The notes under the pieces were generated by a model that made no database searches, had not been told where the DNA came from, and saw only the letters and a list, made by a program, of their open reading frames with translations. The translations under genes were made by a program, and so were the position numbers. A DNA stretch of 64,000 nucleotides, from assembly GCA_033439765.1 (NCBI GenBank), contig JAULSN010000004.1:1932001-1996000 (forward strand), in the 5' to 3' direction. The DNA comes from Lasiosphaeria ovina. Taxonomy: Eukaryota > Ascomycota > Sordariomycetes > Sordariales > Lasiosphaeriaceae. Shown here one piece after another: positions 43,145-52,237 of this stretch (positions are counted from its first letter, which is position 1; each line of letters starts with the position of its first letter).

Positions 43145-45364
43145 ATGGCGGGCGTCGAAGGCATGGATTTCTCAGCTGGCGGGCTCTCGCTGGAGAACAA
43201 AGGAAGCGACGCCCTCTACTGGCAGGACCCAATGGACCCAGAGGACGATGTAGGATCGGCAGATCTCTTTGACCAATTTGTGGTTCTCGACGGCGCTGAC
43301 TCGACCGCGGGAGAGGGCTTCGGCCAGTTATACGGAGCTACTGACATGCCCATCTCGCCACACGCTCTTGCAGCCGACGCAGCGCCGCCTGCTCTGCCCA
43401 CCAGCGGCAGCAGTTCAAGCTTGCACACCGCCTCCACTGCCAAGTTCCCCCCGCCACAGCAGTATAGGCACAGTCGAGGCGCGCCGCCCATGACAGACTT
43501 AACAGACCACCCCGCCGGAAATCCAAGACAAAGAGACGATGGCCTGTTTGCCCGCCATGAGGTACCTGGCGGCGGCTCTATTTCCGACTCGGAGCTGCTC
43601 AAGCTTGAGGGCTTGACGATGCGTTCTCCTCGCGTCCAAGTGCCCCCAGCGTCTGCCTCCGTGCCCGCGTCGCCTCCTACCCGGTCGACGAGCCCCCGCA
43701 AGGCCAACCGTCTGGAAACTCTGTATACTCGAATTCGTGACAACTTCCAAGGCAAACCAAGACCGCAGCAACAGCAACAGCAGCCACTAACACAGCCCCC
43801 TGTGCTTGTTCCGGCCCCAGCCATGTCGACCATCAAGATGGAGTCGGCTGGCATGGGGAGCCGGCCGCGACCGTTTAACCCCCATCTTTCCGAGACACAC
43901 ATGCCCCTGTCTCCGCCGCTCACCGGACCCCTCTCGGACACGTCGCAGCAGCCGCTGGGCACAGGCAGCAGCAGCAACAGCATGGGCTATATCAACAACT
44001 ACCTCGACAACCCCTTCTTCGAGACCCCTGGGCTCCCGTTTGAAAATACTACCGGCATTGACCCCCACTCGGTGCCCATACAGCCACCCCAGGGCATCAG
44101 CAGAGCCGCGATCCCCAGCACGCCGCTGCAGACGCCTCATCTCGCCAACTTCCCGCTGGCCAACAACGCTGCTCAGTCGGCCACCTGGCAGTTTGACGCT
44201 TCTGCCAACAACAACCCCAACGCCAGCAAGATGGGCTGGCCGTCGTCATCAGCGGCGGTGTCGTCGTCGTCATTTGTCACGCCCGGCGGCCAGGACACCA
44301 ACCGCTGGTGGGACGCGGGCGATGCCATGGACACGGACGCCGTGTCTTACCAGACAGCCGAGAGCCGGCAGGCCGCTTTCAACCTGGCCCTGCAGGGGTT
44401 CCAGTTCCCCCAGCTGCCGATGCACATGCCGCAGCCGAGGAGCCCGACGGGGCCTGCCGTGCTGCACCGCAACCACGGCGAGCTTCCTTCAGCTGCTCCG
44501 CACCAGTTCCACCTCGACATCATCAACGGCCACGACCAACACCACCACCCCCACCACGCCGGCAACGCCTTCCGACGCACCCGCTCCGAGCAGCAGCTTT
44601 ACCAGCCCCCACCGCCGCCATCACAGCAGCAGCGGCGTCCCAAGCCCAAGGCGCCGTCGTCGGGCGCCCGCCACCAACCCCCGGCGCACCAGCGCCACGC
44701 TTCGGGCAGCGGCAGCGGCGCCTTGACCAGCCCGCGCAAAGCGCGCACGGCCAGCGGTGGCTCCACGTCGTCGCCCAGCCCGACCCCCGGGCGGCTCCAG
44801 CGGCGCAGCGCGTCGATGCAGATGCTGCGGAGCACACCGGCGGCCGGGAGCGCGCTCGACGGTGGCCCAAGCAGCCCCGCCGCCGTGCGCAAGCGGCGGT
44901 CGTGGACGGGCCGCCGCGGGAATGTCAATGGCAATGCCAACGCCGCCGCCAACGCCAGCGCCACCGACCTCAACCGCGCCGCCCTGGCCGCCGCCGAACT
45001 GAATTTCGATGCGATGGACAGCCCGCACTACGCGCGCAAGCCGTCGTCGTCGGCCGCCACGGGCAGCAGCCGCCGCGGCAGCGCCAACAGCAGCGCCAGC
45101 CACCACCACAACCAACAAGCCAGCGACGGCGGCGGCGGCGGTGGTGGTAGAGGAGGAAGTAGCGCCTTCGTCAACTACACGCCCAGCGACCACAACCTGC
45201 TCATGACGGGCGTCGCGCCCAGCGGCAGCAGCAAGACCAAGGCCCGCCGCGACCGCGAGGCCCAGGAGAAGCAGCGCAAGCTGCGCGAGACCATACAAAA
45301 GGCCATTGCCGCGGCCGGCGGCGACGCGCGCAAGCTGGAGGACGGGATTCTGCTGGATGTTTGA
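43145..45364 (+). CDS. wetA: Conidial development regulator WetA
   Basis: WetA is the late regulator of conidiation (BrlA-AbaA-WetA cascade), controlling spore-wall maturation genes. The frame gives 739 aa from the ATG at 43145; the frame opens slightly upstream but without another ATG. The N-terminal signature is SADLFDQFVVLD. The middle is low complexity, with SPRKANRLETLYTRIRDNFQGK and FRRTRSEQQLYQ. The highly conserved C-terminal ESD1/WetA domain is intact: FVNYTPSDHNLLMTGVAPSGSSKTKARRDREAQEKQRKLRETI...AAGGDARKLEDGILL. Long Gln, Pro, Ser, His and Asn runs are normal for this family. No intron is needed. The 3' flank has a CA-rich run at 45586-45616. Confidence 0.94.
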   Translation: MAGVEGMDFSAGGLSLENKGSDALYWQDPMDPEDDVGSADLFDQFVVLDGADSTAGEGFGQLYGATDMPISPHALAADAAPPALPTSGSSSSLHTASTAKFPPPQQYRHSRGAPPMTDLTDHPAGNPRQRDDGLFARHEVPGGGSISDSELLKLEGLTMRSPRVQVPPASASVPASPPTRSTSPRKANRLETLYTRIRDNFQGKPRPQQQQQQPLTQPPVLVPAPAMSTIKMESAGMGSRPRPFNPHLSETHMPLSPPLTGPLSDTSQQPLGTGSSSNSMGYINNYLDNPFFETPGLPFENTTGIDPHSVPIQPPQGISRAAIPSTPLQTPHLANFPLANNAAQSATWQFDASANNNPNASKMGWPSSSAAVSSSSFVTPGGQDTNRWWDAGDAMDTDAVSYQTAESRQAAFNLALQGFQFPQLPMHMPQPRSPTGPAVLHRNHGELPSAAPHQFHLDIINGHDQHHHPHHAGNAFRRTRSEQQLYQPPPPPSQQQRRPKPKAPSSGARHQPPAHQRHASGSGSGALTSPRKARTASGGSTSSPSPTPGRLQRRSASMQMLRSTPAAGSALDGGPSSPAAVRKRRSWTGRRGNVNGNANAAANASATDLNRAALAAAELNFDAMDSPHYARKPSSSAATGSSRRGSANSSASHHHNQQASDGGGGGGGRGGSSAFVNYTPSDHNLLMTGVAPSGSSKTKARRDREAQEKQRKLRETIQKAIAAAGGDARKLEDGILLDV

Positions 45365-46138
45365 TGGTGCTTTGTAATCTCTTTCTGTCTGTCTGGTTGG
45401 TGTAGGTGTTGGTGTTGGTGCTGTGGTTGTGGGTGATCCTTTTTACAAATATTGTTTCAACATTCACTCCTTTTGTACCCCATTTTATAATCCGTCCTTT
45501 CGCTCCGTCAGGCGTGTCTGGTCTGTTCTGTTCTGTTCTGTTCTGCCTGGTGGTAGCTGCTGTGGTTGATCGCACTACAGCCCACACACACACACACAGA
45601 GACACAGACACACACATGTTGGCATGATGCAGGACGCAAAACCTCGCTTCGTCTGTCTCTCCCGTCTTTAGGTACCATGTCGAGATCTAGGAGTACGCTA
45701 GGTAATTGGGTCTTCAAAAAGGATATCCTTCTGATAATATATCCATCCGTCTACCTATCTATTTAACTCTCAATCCTGGCAAATTCTGGTAGGAACCATC
45801 TCGCCCAACCGCTGCATGATATCGTCAGCTAGAAGCTCATAACCTTACTACCATATCTCGGACATATGTTATGGAGCGTCTTCGTGGACAACGATGGCCG
45901 GTACGATGGGCCTTTACATCATGATAACTCGATGGCCGCCTATCCGAAGTATATGGACCGGCATCTAACGATGCTTGGCTCGGCGACCAAGACTCATACA
46001 ATGCGGACTTGGATAACCAGCTCGCATTTAACTCTCTACTTCCAGGCCGCTAGCCTTGGGTGGCGGCTCAGTTGCGGATTCGTCTCCATGTATATATATA
46101 TGCTAGCCCACATAAATGACCTTTCTGGCATTCGCTTT

Positions 46139-46350
46139 GAGGCCTCATAGAGAAACCCCTGGGCCTCGTGTGGAAAACTATAGGCCTAATCTAGAATCAC
46201 ATTGAGGTCTCGTAGAGAAACCTTGAGGCCTTGTAGAGAAACCTCGAGGGCTCATATATAATATCATAGGCGCAATTTAGAATCCCATTAAGGCCTTACA
46301 GAGAAACCCCGAGGCCTTATGTGGAATATCGCAGGCCTAATCTAGAATGT
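46139..46350. repeat. Compound GGCCT tandem repeat (three copies)
   Basis: Three diverged units of about 60-87 bp: 46139-46203, 46204-46290 and 46291-46350. Each unit is built from three subunits: GAGGCCTYRTAGAGAAACC, then GRGGCCTYRTnTGGAA, then AGGCCTAATCTAGAATC. The tract sits in AT-rich sequence between wetA and the next gene. No coding role is evident. The remainder of 45365-47220 holds no supported gene. Confidence 0.75.
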
Positions 46351-47220
46351 CAAAGTCCTCTCTTATTCTCACAACTCCCTTATAAAGGTTTTCCTAGGCT
46401 AGTTTTATTCTTCAAAACCGTATCAAGTTCTGGTGTTACATATATACATGACACGCAATTCTGCACATAATTCAACACATCCGCCCTGTCCAGTCCATTT
46501 CAGCTGTTGGCTAACCTGTGACATTCAAGGCTGCGGAGAAAGAAGATGGCGTATGTTTTAGTTGTTGACTGCCCTGTCAAGGACTGGAAGACTTGCAAGT
46601 TGGCTGCCTTATCAACGGCTTGGGTGGACTAGTTGGCTTTGTATGGTGCCCGCGGGGGGTTCGGGTAGGAAGTCGGAATACGTAGGACTGATCGGCTTAG
46701 GCAGTCCAGGTGCCTTCCAACAACTTGAAGTCGAAACGAAACGCAAAACAAAACAAATAAACGAAGCTTGCTCCTGCAGATGGCAACAAAGTTTCCAAGT
46801 GTAAGCTACCACTCTGCTCTACTTGCCTGGTATAACTTCGCTCACGCAAAGCCAGCAGCGAACGCCAACAAGGCTGCCGCGGTATGGTACCAGCCGAGAT
46901 TTTTTTTCGGGAGATCTACCTAACAATGCTGCAGTGCGCAACCTGTGGCCGCGGCGAGCAGTAGATAAATCGGTTTCGTCCAACTTTCCTTTTGCTTTGC
47001 TCCTGTGTTTTGGGGCTTGATGAGTGTGTATGAGACCCTGTGTGCATAGCCCTTCTACCTTTAGGCCACCTTCCATCTAGCTCATGGCCACGTTAGCCTT
47101 CTGTTTAAGTCTCAGGCAGATCATCCTTTGTCCACAAGGCATATCTGACTCTCTTACCCACAAGACGGCTCCTCTCAAACACATCTATCAACCGGAGAGC
47201 TTAGCAACTGGACTTACGAG

Positions 47221-48103
47221 ATGATGGTAGACATAGCCGAGCAACGAGGCCCCTCGAAAGAAGAAGTCGTGGGAGGACACGCAGACAAACCCAGGCACGG
47301 GTCCTGCGGCGGCGATCCGCTCGCCACGACGACCAGGTATTCGTATTCTGAGTGGCGCGCCAACCTCAATCTCTACCACCAGGAACTCGACACGCTCCGC
47401 CTCGAATGGGCCAAGGTGGCCATCGAGAGCCACACGGGGGCGGCGCTGTCAGCCCAGGACACTCACGACCTGAACACCACCAAACCTCCCTCTAAGACCC
47501 AACCAATCCTGGCTCGCTCGGACCCTGGCGGTGTTGGGAAGCTGGCTCATGGTCAAATGTTGCCTCCCCGTCCTGAAGCAAACCATTTCGGCCCTGTCTC
47601 CCATGCGACGAATCTATATCTAGCGCAAGTCGGCCATCAATATCAAGTACGGCCCCTTGCTCGGGATCGCGCCATTCCGCGATCCTTCCGTCCATTCTAG
47701 GCAGGTGATATATATATATATATATTATTTGGTCGTGCTGATCCCCAGAGAGTAGAATATCCTTCCCGGCGGATCTGGAGCGCTTGTTGTGGGCCTGGCC
47801 GCCGTTCTATCCGGGCCAGGACGTTCTCAACGTCAGAACTGACTCGGTCGCCACGCCCGGCAAGACGTTCCGGACCTGGCGTGTCTCGGTTCGTGCCCGG
47901 GGCAGCATGGTACGGGACAAGGACGACAAGGACGACAAGGACCGCGAGATGCTGCTGCAGCCCGTCTACTGCAGCTGGGGCGGCCAGCTGCCCGACTACT
48001 GCGGGCTCTGGATCTGGGAGAAGGGTGACGAGAACACCCCCAGGGCTGTGCATCGGCGCTGCATGGGCTTTGGCGCGTGCTTCAATCTTGGGTGGCGGCT
48101 ATA
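47221..48103 (+). pseudogene. Hypothetical gene with one in-frame TAG
   Basis: Unrecognised. A three-exon model fits: exon 1 from ATG 47221 (MMVDIAEQRGPSKEEVV ... ANLNLYHQELDTLRLEWAKVAIES) to about 47452; a short intron with GTCAGC donor and CTCTAAG end; exon 2 (PNQSWLARTLAVLGSWLM ... AINIKYGPLLGIAPFRDP) to about 47703; an intron with a (TA)n run; exon 3 from about 47755 (FPADLERLLWAWPPFYPGQD ... DYCGLWIWEKGDENT) to the stop at 48103. Exon 2 contains TAG at 47621-47623 after MRRIYI; CAG->TAG would be RIP-type. The exact acceptor of exon 3 is uncertain. Residues (DDK)n are encoded by GACGACAAG repeats near 47920. Confidence 0.45.
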
Positions 48104-48247
48104 GGACGGTTTGGGCAACAAGAAAGAGAGTGTTTTTGAGCGGGCTAGAGTTGAGTAGTCTGACTGCCTATGAGTGTATAGAAAAGACTTCAGTGGTTAT
48201 CACAAGTGATATGCCCCGGTGGTACATGCTTTCTCTTTTTTATTCGG

Positions 48248-48337
<90 letters not shown>
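48248..48337. repeat. (TGCTGT)15 hexanucleotide array
   Basis: Fifteen uninterrupted TGCTGT units, 90 bp, 145 bp beyond the preceding gene. Perfect units suggest recent expansion and length polymorphism. Confidence 0.95.
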
Positions 48338-48607
48338 CGCTTGTGTTGTTGTCTTGTCTTGCTGATGTTTATCTACGGAGGTGACCCTTTAATGCTCTGC
48401 CCTGTAAGCTGTACGTATGCACATACGGCGGACTTTTTTAAAGTTTTGAATCATCCTTGGCCTTGTCGGTATTCTCGCACGACAAACACAATACCAGATG
48501 CACAGTCTGTTGCACCGCACTGCAATATTTAGCTCCAACGAGACCATCAACCTCAAAGCACTTACACCCGAAGGGCTTGTTGGGCCATTACGTATAGAAC
48601 TTGATAG

Positions 48608-49240
48608 CCCTCCTTGGGGCTAAAAATTGCAGTGCAGCTTCGCCGGTTCCGATAGGAGCGCAGAGGGGGTAAGAATTCGATGGCCTCCTTGGAGCTAGAA
48701 ATTGCTGTGCAGAGACAAGACCCGACCACAGCCACAAGGCACATTTTTGGTTCCTCAAGGCGTGCTTGGATCTCCATGGCCTCCTTGGAGCTAAAAATTG
48801 CAGTGCAGAAAACTACCATTGGCTCCCAAATTCGACGCAACAGTCATACATGCAGTCAGCGGTATGTGCGACCCCAGCAGCGTGTCTGTCGACCACGGAG
48901 GGAACCAATGTAAAATGCTTCCGACATGCTGGAAACAGTACCATATAGCGGACTCGACCTGTAGATGCACTCTGGTGTAGTGTCGATGAGAGAGCGGAGA
49001 TGGTTGGTGAGGCCTGTTTTGAGCCAAAATGTGCAGTGTTCTCTCGATACCCAGCCATTCACTATGAGAACGGAAGTGGCGGAATTGAGGTAAAGGAGAG
49101 CGGAGGGGTTGGTTTCGAGGTCTCATTGGGAGCTAAAAATTGCAGTGCAGATCTGACTCCCGTAGATAAGATATTCTCCAAAGTCTTAGTTATAGGAGTC
49201 AAGGAGGCAAGACCTCCTTAGAGCTAAAAATTGCAGTGCA
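48608..49240. repeat. Five spaced copies of a ~30-bp repeat
   Basis: The core GCTAAAAATTGCAGTGCAG, preceded by CCTCCTTGGA, occurs at 48608-48637, 48683-48712 (two changes), 48778-48808, 49119-49150 and 49211-49240. Core spacings are 74, 96, 343 and 90 bp. All copies are in the same orientation. The left half CTCC-TT-GGAG is a small inverted repeat and the right half ends in near-palindromic TGCAGTGCA. Sequence between copies is unrelated. A weaker match (GAGCCAAAATGTGCAGTG) lies near 49020. Confidence 0.85.
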
Positions 49241-49585
49241 CGTGGCACCAATAACGGGGGATACATGACAGAAACCTACGAGGGGGTTGTACACAGTAGT
49301 TGCACTGGTGGGGTCAGTCAATCATTAAAACAGTCGATCGGAAGAAAGGGGTTGTCTTCCATGGCAGATGTCAATATCCTCTTTGTGCCGCCGAACTGCC
49401 ATTGTAATCTGCATTATCTTGTAATCGTGAAACTTTGTGTTAGCAATGATTGCCTACCTGGCCTTGTTCGTGGACACGGAAGTTGATCTATCCCCGTTCG
49501 TTTTACTTCTCGTCTCGACAACCCAACCCACCTCCACAACATGCCCTGCTTTCCGATATAACGAGCTTTTGCTGATCTGACAGAC

Positions 49586-49656
49586 ACATACGACCATACC
49601 CATTGGAAAATTCGGGATCCCGTCCGCTCTCCCAGTCAGACGAACCAATGAGGGCA
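49586..49656 (+). pseudogene. 5S rRNA gene fragment, 5' part
   Basis: ACATACGACCATACCC...TTCGGGATCCCGTCCGCT matches the intact 5S gene at 29711 up to and a little past CTCTCCCA. CCCATTGG can pair with CCAATGAGG, so helix II is present. The match stops at about ATGAGGGCA (49648-49656). The control region and 3' half are missing here; they reappear at 51889. Confidence 0.9.
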
Positions 49657-50006
49657 ATCTTAGTTACCGGAGTCAGAAGAATTCTGTAGTTACCGGAGTC
49701 GTAGACCTACTATTAATTGGATGTACCTAATAAGGTCACGATTGCTAAACGGATACCAAAACATAGCAACATAGCAACTAGCTTTTACCCCTACTCTCTC
49801 TTCTCTCCGATGCCGAATAGCTATGCAACTCGGGACCGCTTGAATTTGTCCGTGGCCTTGCGGTAGCTTCCCCTGAGGCTTAGCTTGGAGACCTTGTCCT
49901 CCTCTCCTTTATCAATGCCCTTGCCTTTATCAACGCTGATAACACAAACACTCATCTTCTGCTCTCCTTTCTGCATACGAACACTCATCTTCTGCTCTCC
50001 TTTCTG

Positions 50007-50152
50007 CTCTTCATCATGGCCATCGCCATCCTTGATCTGCTCGATGGGTGGATGCTCTTCATGGCCATCGCCATCCTTGATCTGCTCGATCTGCTCGATG
50101 GGTGGATGCTCTTCATGGCCATCGCCATCCTTGATCTGCTCGATAGGTGGAT
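50007..50152. repeat. ~45-bp tandem repeat (three units) in HNH pseudogene
   Basis: Units CTCTTCATGGCCATCGCCAT..TGATCTGCTCGATGGGTGG occur three times; the second has an extra CTGCTCGAT. On the minus strand they encode IKDGDGHEEHPPIEQ. A separate 27-bp unit (ACACTCATCTTCTGCTCTCC...) is duplicated just before, at about 49948-50006. Confidence 0.85.
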
Positions 50153-51380
50153 GGGGAGGGTTAGTTAGAGTAGGGAGATCCTAGCTGCCTTGTCCTTTCT
50201 CCTCCACCTTCTTACCCTTCTTTGTCGCTCTCTACTCAATATACTCAGCATGCCGCTCTTGGTAAGCTTGGTAAGCTGCCTCTGAAAAATAGCGCCTCCA
50301 TCCTTCCGCGGCCTCCACGCTAAGTATACCTTCTTGTTATGCAGCTTCGATGAGCATTTCCCAATCGCCAGGCATATATGCTTCATCCCGAACTGGGCCT
50401 TTAATACTCGGCGGTGGGCGGCGGAAGATGTCTTTTAGAGCCCCGGCAGCCTTCATACTAGCGAGCAATTTTTGTATGGCGTACCCGAGTCTCAGGAAGT
50501 CTATGTTTGGCAACGGGCATATTACTTCGTCCGCCGTCATAAGCTCATACACATCCCCATATTCGATAGCCGGAAAGGTATTGTTATCCCTACTACCGCG
50601 TCGGAAATCGGTAATAGTTCCGTTCTTTCCGTAGTCCTACGGACTTCGGGCGAGGTTGCCTTCTATTGAGATATCCTTCAGCTATACCATTTGTAGATAA
50701 AGCCGATGAGTCGGATCCGTAGGATGCTCAAGGGGTCGGAGGGCAAAGTAGTACTTATCCCAAAATTTATGGGCGTTAATCCTTAGAGGGAGAATATTCC
50801 GCTTTTCGTCGCCGCTAATTTTGAGATCGTCAAGATCCTTAAACGGCTAGAAAGCTCTCAATATCTCCTAGATTTTATAGGTATCCTTAGCTAGTCCTAT
50901 TTTCTTTATAACTCGGATATCAATAATATGAGCTACTTCTAATAAGAAAGTGGCGCCAGTAAGGGTACACATCTTATTATACTAGCCTAGGACGATTTTT
51001 TAGGTATCCCGATCCTCTTTAGGGCGATTAGGATCTTACTTATTATTTTAGTACTAGAGCTCCCCTAACTTATCGATATCGCGGAGGTAGCGATTATAGA
51101 GTGCTTTATACCTACGTTTAGCGAATTTGAACTTTTTCATTTTTATAAAATACTTGAACTACGTAATATTAGTGGCTTCAAGGGCCGAAGTTAGGTTATG
51201 GAGAATGGCTAACAAGCTATAGTAATTTTTTAGTATACCTATATCGACTTCGGGGTCGCGAAAATCGGCCTCAGGATCGGAGTCGCCCCTTACTCCGCGT
51301 ATTCGTTCTTTAACAAAAGCGATAAACCGTCGTCTGAGCTCCCTATCTATTAATGGGAACCCAGAATCGGAGACGGTGGA

Positions 51381-51541
51381 CTACGAGTCGAACATTTCCG
51401 ACGGCAAATCGGAAAGTTGAGAAGGACCATACGATGCCTGCGATTCACCCGGTGCCGGTAGTGTGGGCTGCGAGTCGAACATTTCCGACGGCAAATCGGA
51501 AAGTTGAGAAGGACTATACGATGCCTGCGATTCACCCGGTG
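51381..51541. repeat. 87-bp direct repeat in HNH pseudogene
   Basis: Two nearly identical units, 51381-51454 and 51468-51541, with an 87-bp period (29 codons). At the matching codon one unit has CAG (plus-strand CTG, 51468-51470) and the other TAG (CTA, 51381-51383), a CpA->TpA difference. Confidence 0.9.
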
Positions 51542-51888
51542 GTTCCCAGGCGATTGGGTAGTTGCCGACGAACTCGACTTGGATAATGGCCTGGGGCTGG
51601 TCTAGCTCCATGACGAACGACGCCTGATTGGCAAAGTCAGCCTTGGTTACAAAAAGAAATATCTCAATACATACCGACGCTCAAAGCAAAAGGCGTAGGT
51701 AGCTGAAACTGTTGCTAGGAAGGAATGATTTCGAATATGGAGGGGCGAAAAAAAAAATTGGTAGAGGAAATGGCAGTATTTTAGCGCGAGCCTCGGTAAA
51801 TGACGTCAACCCTACCATCTCCTCTTTTCGTAGGCAAATGGCCGTGGTAACCCAAAATGGGCACTTTTGAGCCCAGGAGAGAAGGGTT

Positions 51889-51950
51889 ATGAGGGGCAGA
51901 CGAGTAGCTGGGTCGGTGACGACCAGCGAATCCCTGGTCAACGTTGTATG
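51889..51950 (+). pseudogene. 5S rRNA gene fragment, 3' part
   Basis: GAGTAGCTGGGTCGGTGACG ACCAGCGAATCCCTGGT...GTTGTATGA matches the control region and 3' end of the intact 5S gene at 29711, followed by T-rich sequence. It begins at the repeated ATGAGGGGCA. Together with 49586-49656 it would make one full-length 5S gene. Confidence 0.9.
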
Positions 51951-52237
51951 ATTACTGATTACTTTTTTTCTTTTTTTTCTTATTTTTTTTTTCGCAGTTC
52001 ATCTATGAGCTAAATGTTCAAGCGGCGTTGTGTTGTTGCTGTTGTCGAGATGAGATGGTGGCTGGCTGATGTTGTACAGTCAGTAGCTCCGAAGTCGCGG
52101 GGTCTCGTGATTTGTTGTGGTCATCTCGATCCTGATGACTCTGGCGCTTGTCACCTCCTCAATTGCATCTCATCTCGACACACAACAAAATCCAAATACT
52201 GCGTCAAAGTGATACCGACACTAAAAGGTAGCCAGCC

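Larger units (their letters stand above)
49821..51611 (-). pseudogene. RIP-degraded HNH (HNH_2-like) nuclease gene
   Basis: One continuous minus-strand frame from ATG 51611 to a stop at 49821, about 597 codons, with no frameshift but 14 internal stops, all TAG or TAA and none TGA. Order of parts: N-terminal 29-residue repeat twice (PGESQASYGPSQLSDLPSEM); a linker; the HNH core with MCTLTGATFLLEVAHII, later RNILPLRINAHKFWDKYYFALRP, as in fungal HNH_2 proteins (CxLTG...AHI...N-I-L...H-x2-W); a helical part (DFLRLGYAIQKLLASMKAAG); and a charged tail with three IKDGDGHEEHPPIEQ repeats. Stops sit where tryptophan or glutamine is expected, fitting TGG->TAG and CAR->TAR. Non-functional as it stands. 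Confidence 0.8.
49657..51888. mobile_element. ~2.2-kb insert interrupting a 5S rRNA gene
   Basis: The segment lies between the 5' and 3' parts of one 5S rRNA gene. It is flanked by ATGAGGGCA (49648-49656) and ATGAGGGGCA (51889-51898), which fits a 9-10 bp target-site duplication with one difference. It carries a single minus-strand HNH-nuclease-like pseudogene. No clear terminal inverted repeats or LTRs were seen. Two copies of TAGTTACCGGAGTC lie just inside the left end. The centre (about 50650-51330) is AT-rich and RIP-like. Element class is unknown. Confidence 0.5.

Noticed and set aside
43806..45298. Several open frames of 225-306 codons on both strands inside wetA
   Set aside because: High GC at third positions keeps alternate frames open; only the WetA frame has conserved motifs.
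49657..51888. Insert as an LTR retrotransposon or Tc1/mariner element
   Set aside because: No LTRs, no TA duplication, no integrase or transposase motifs; the only frame is HNH-like.
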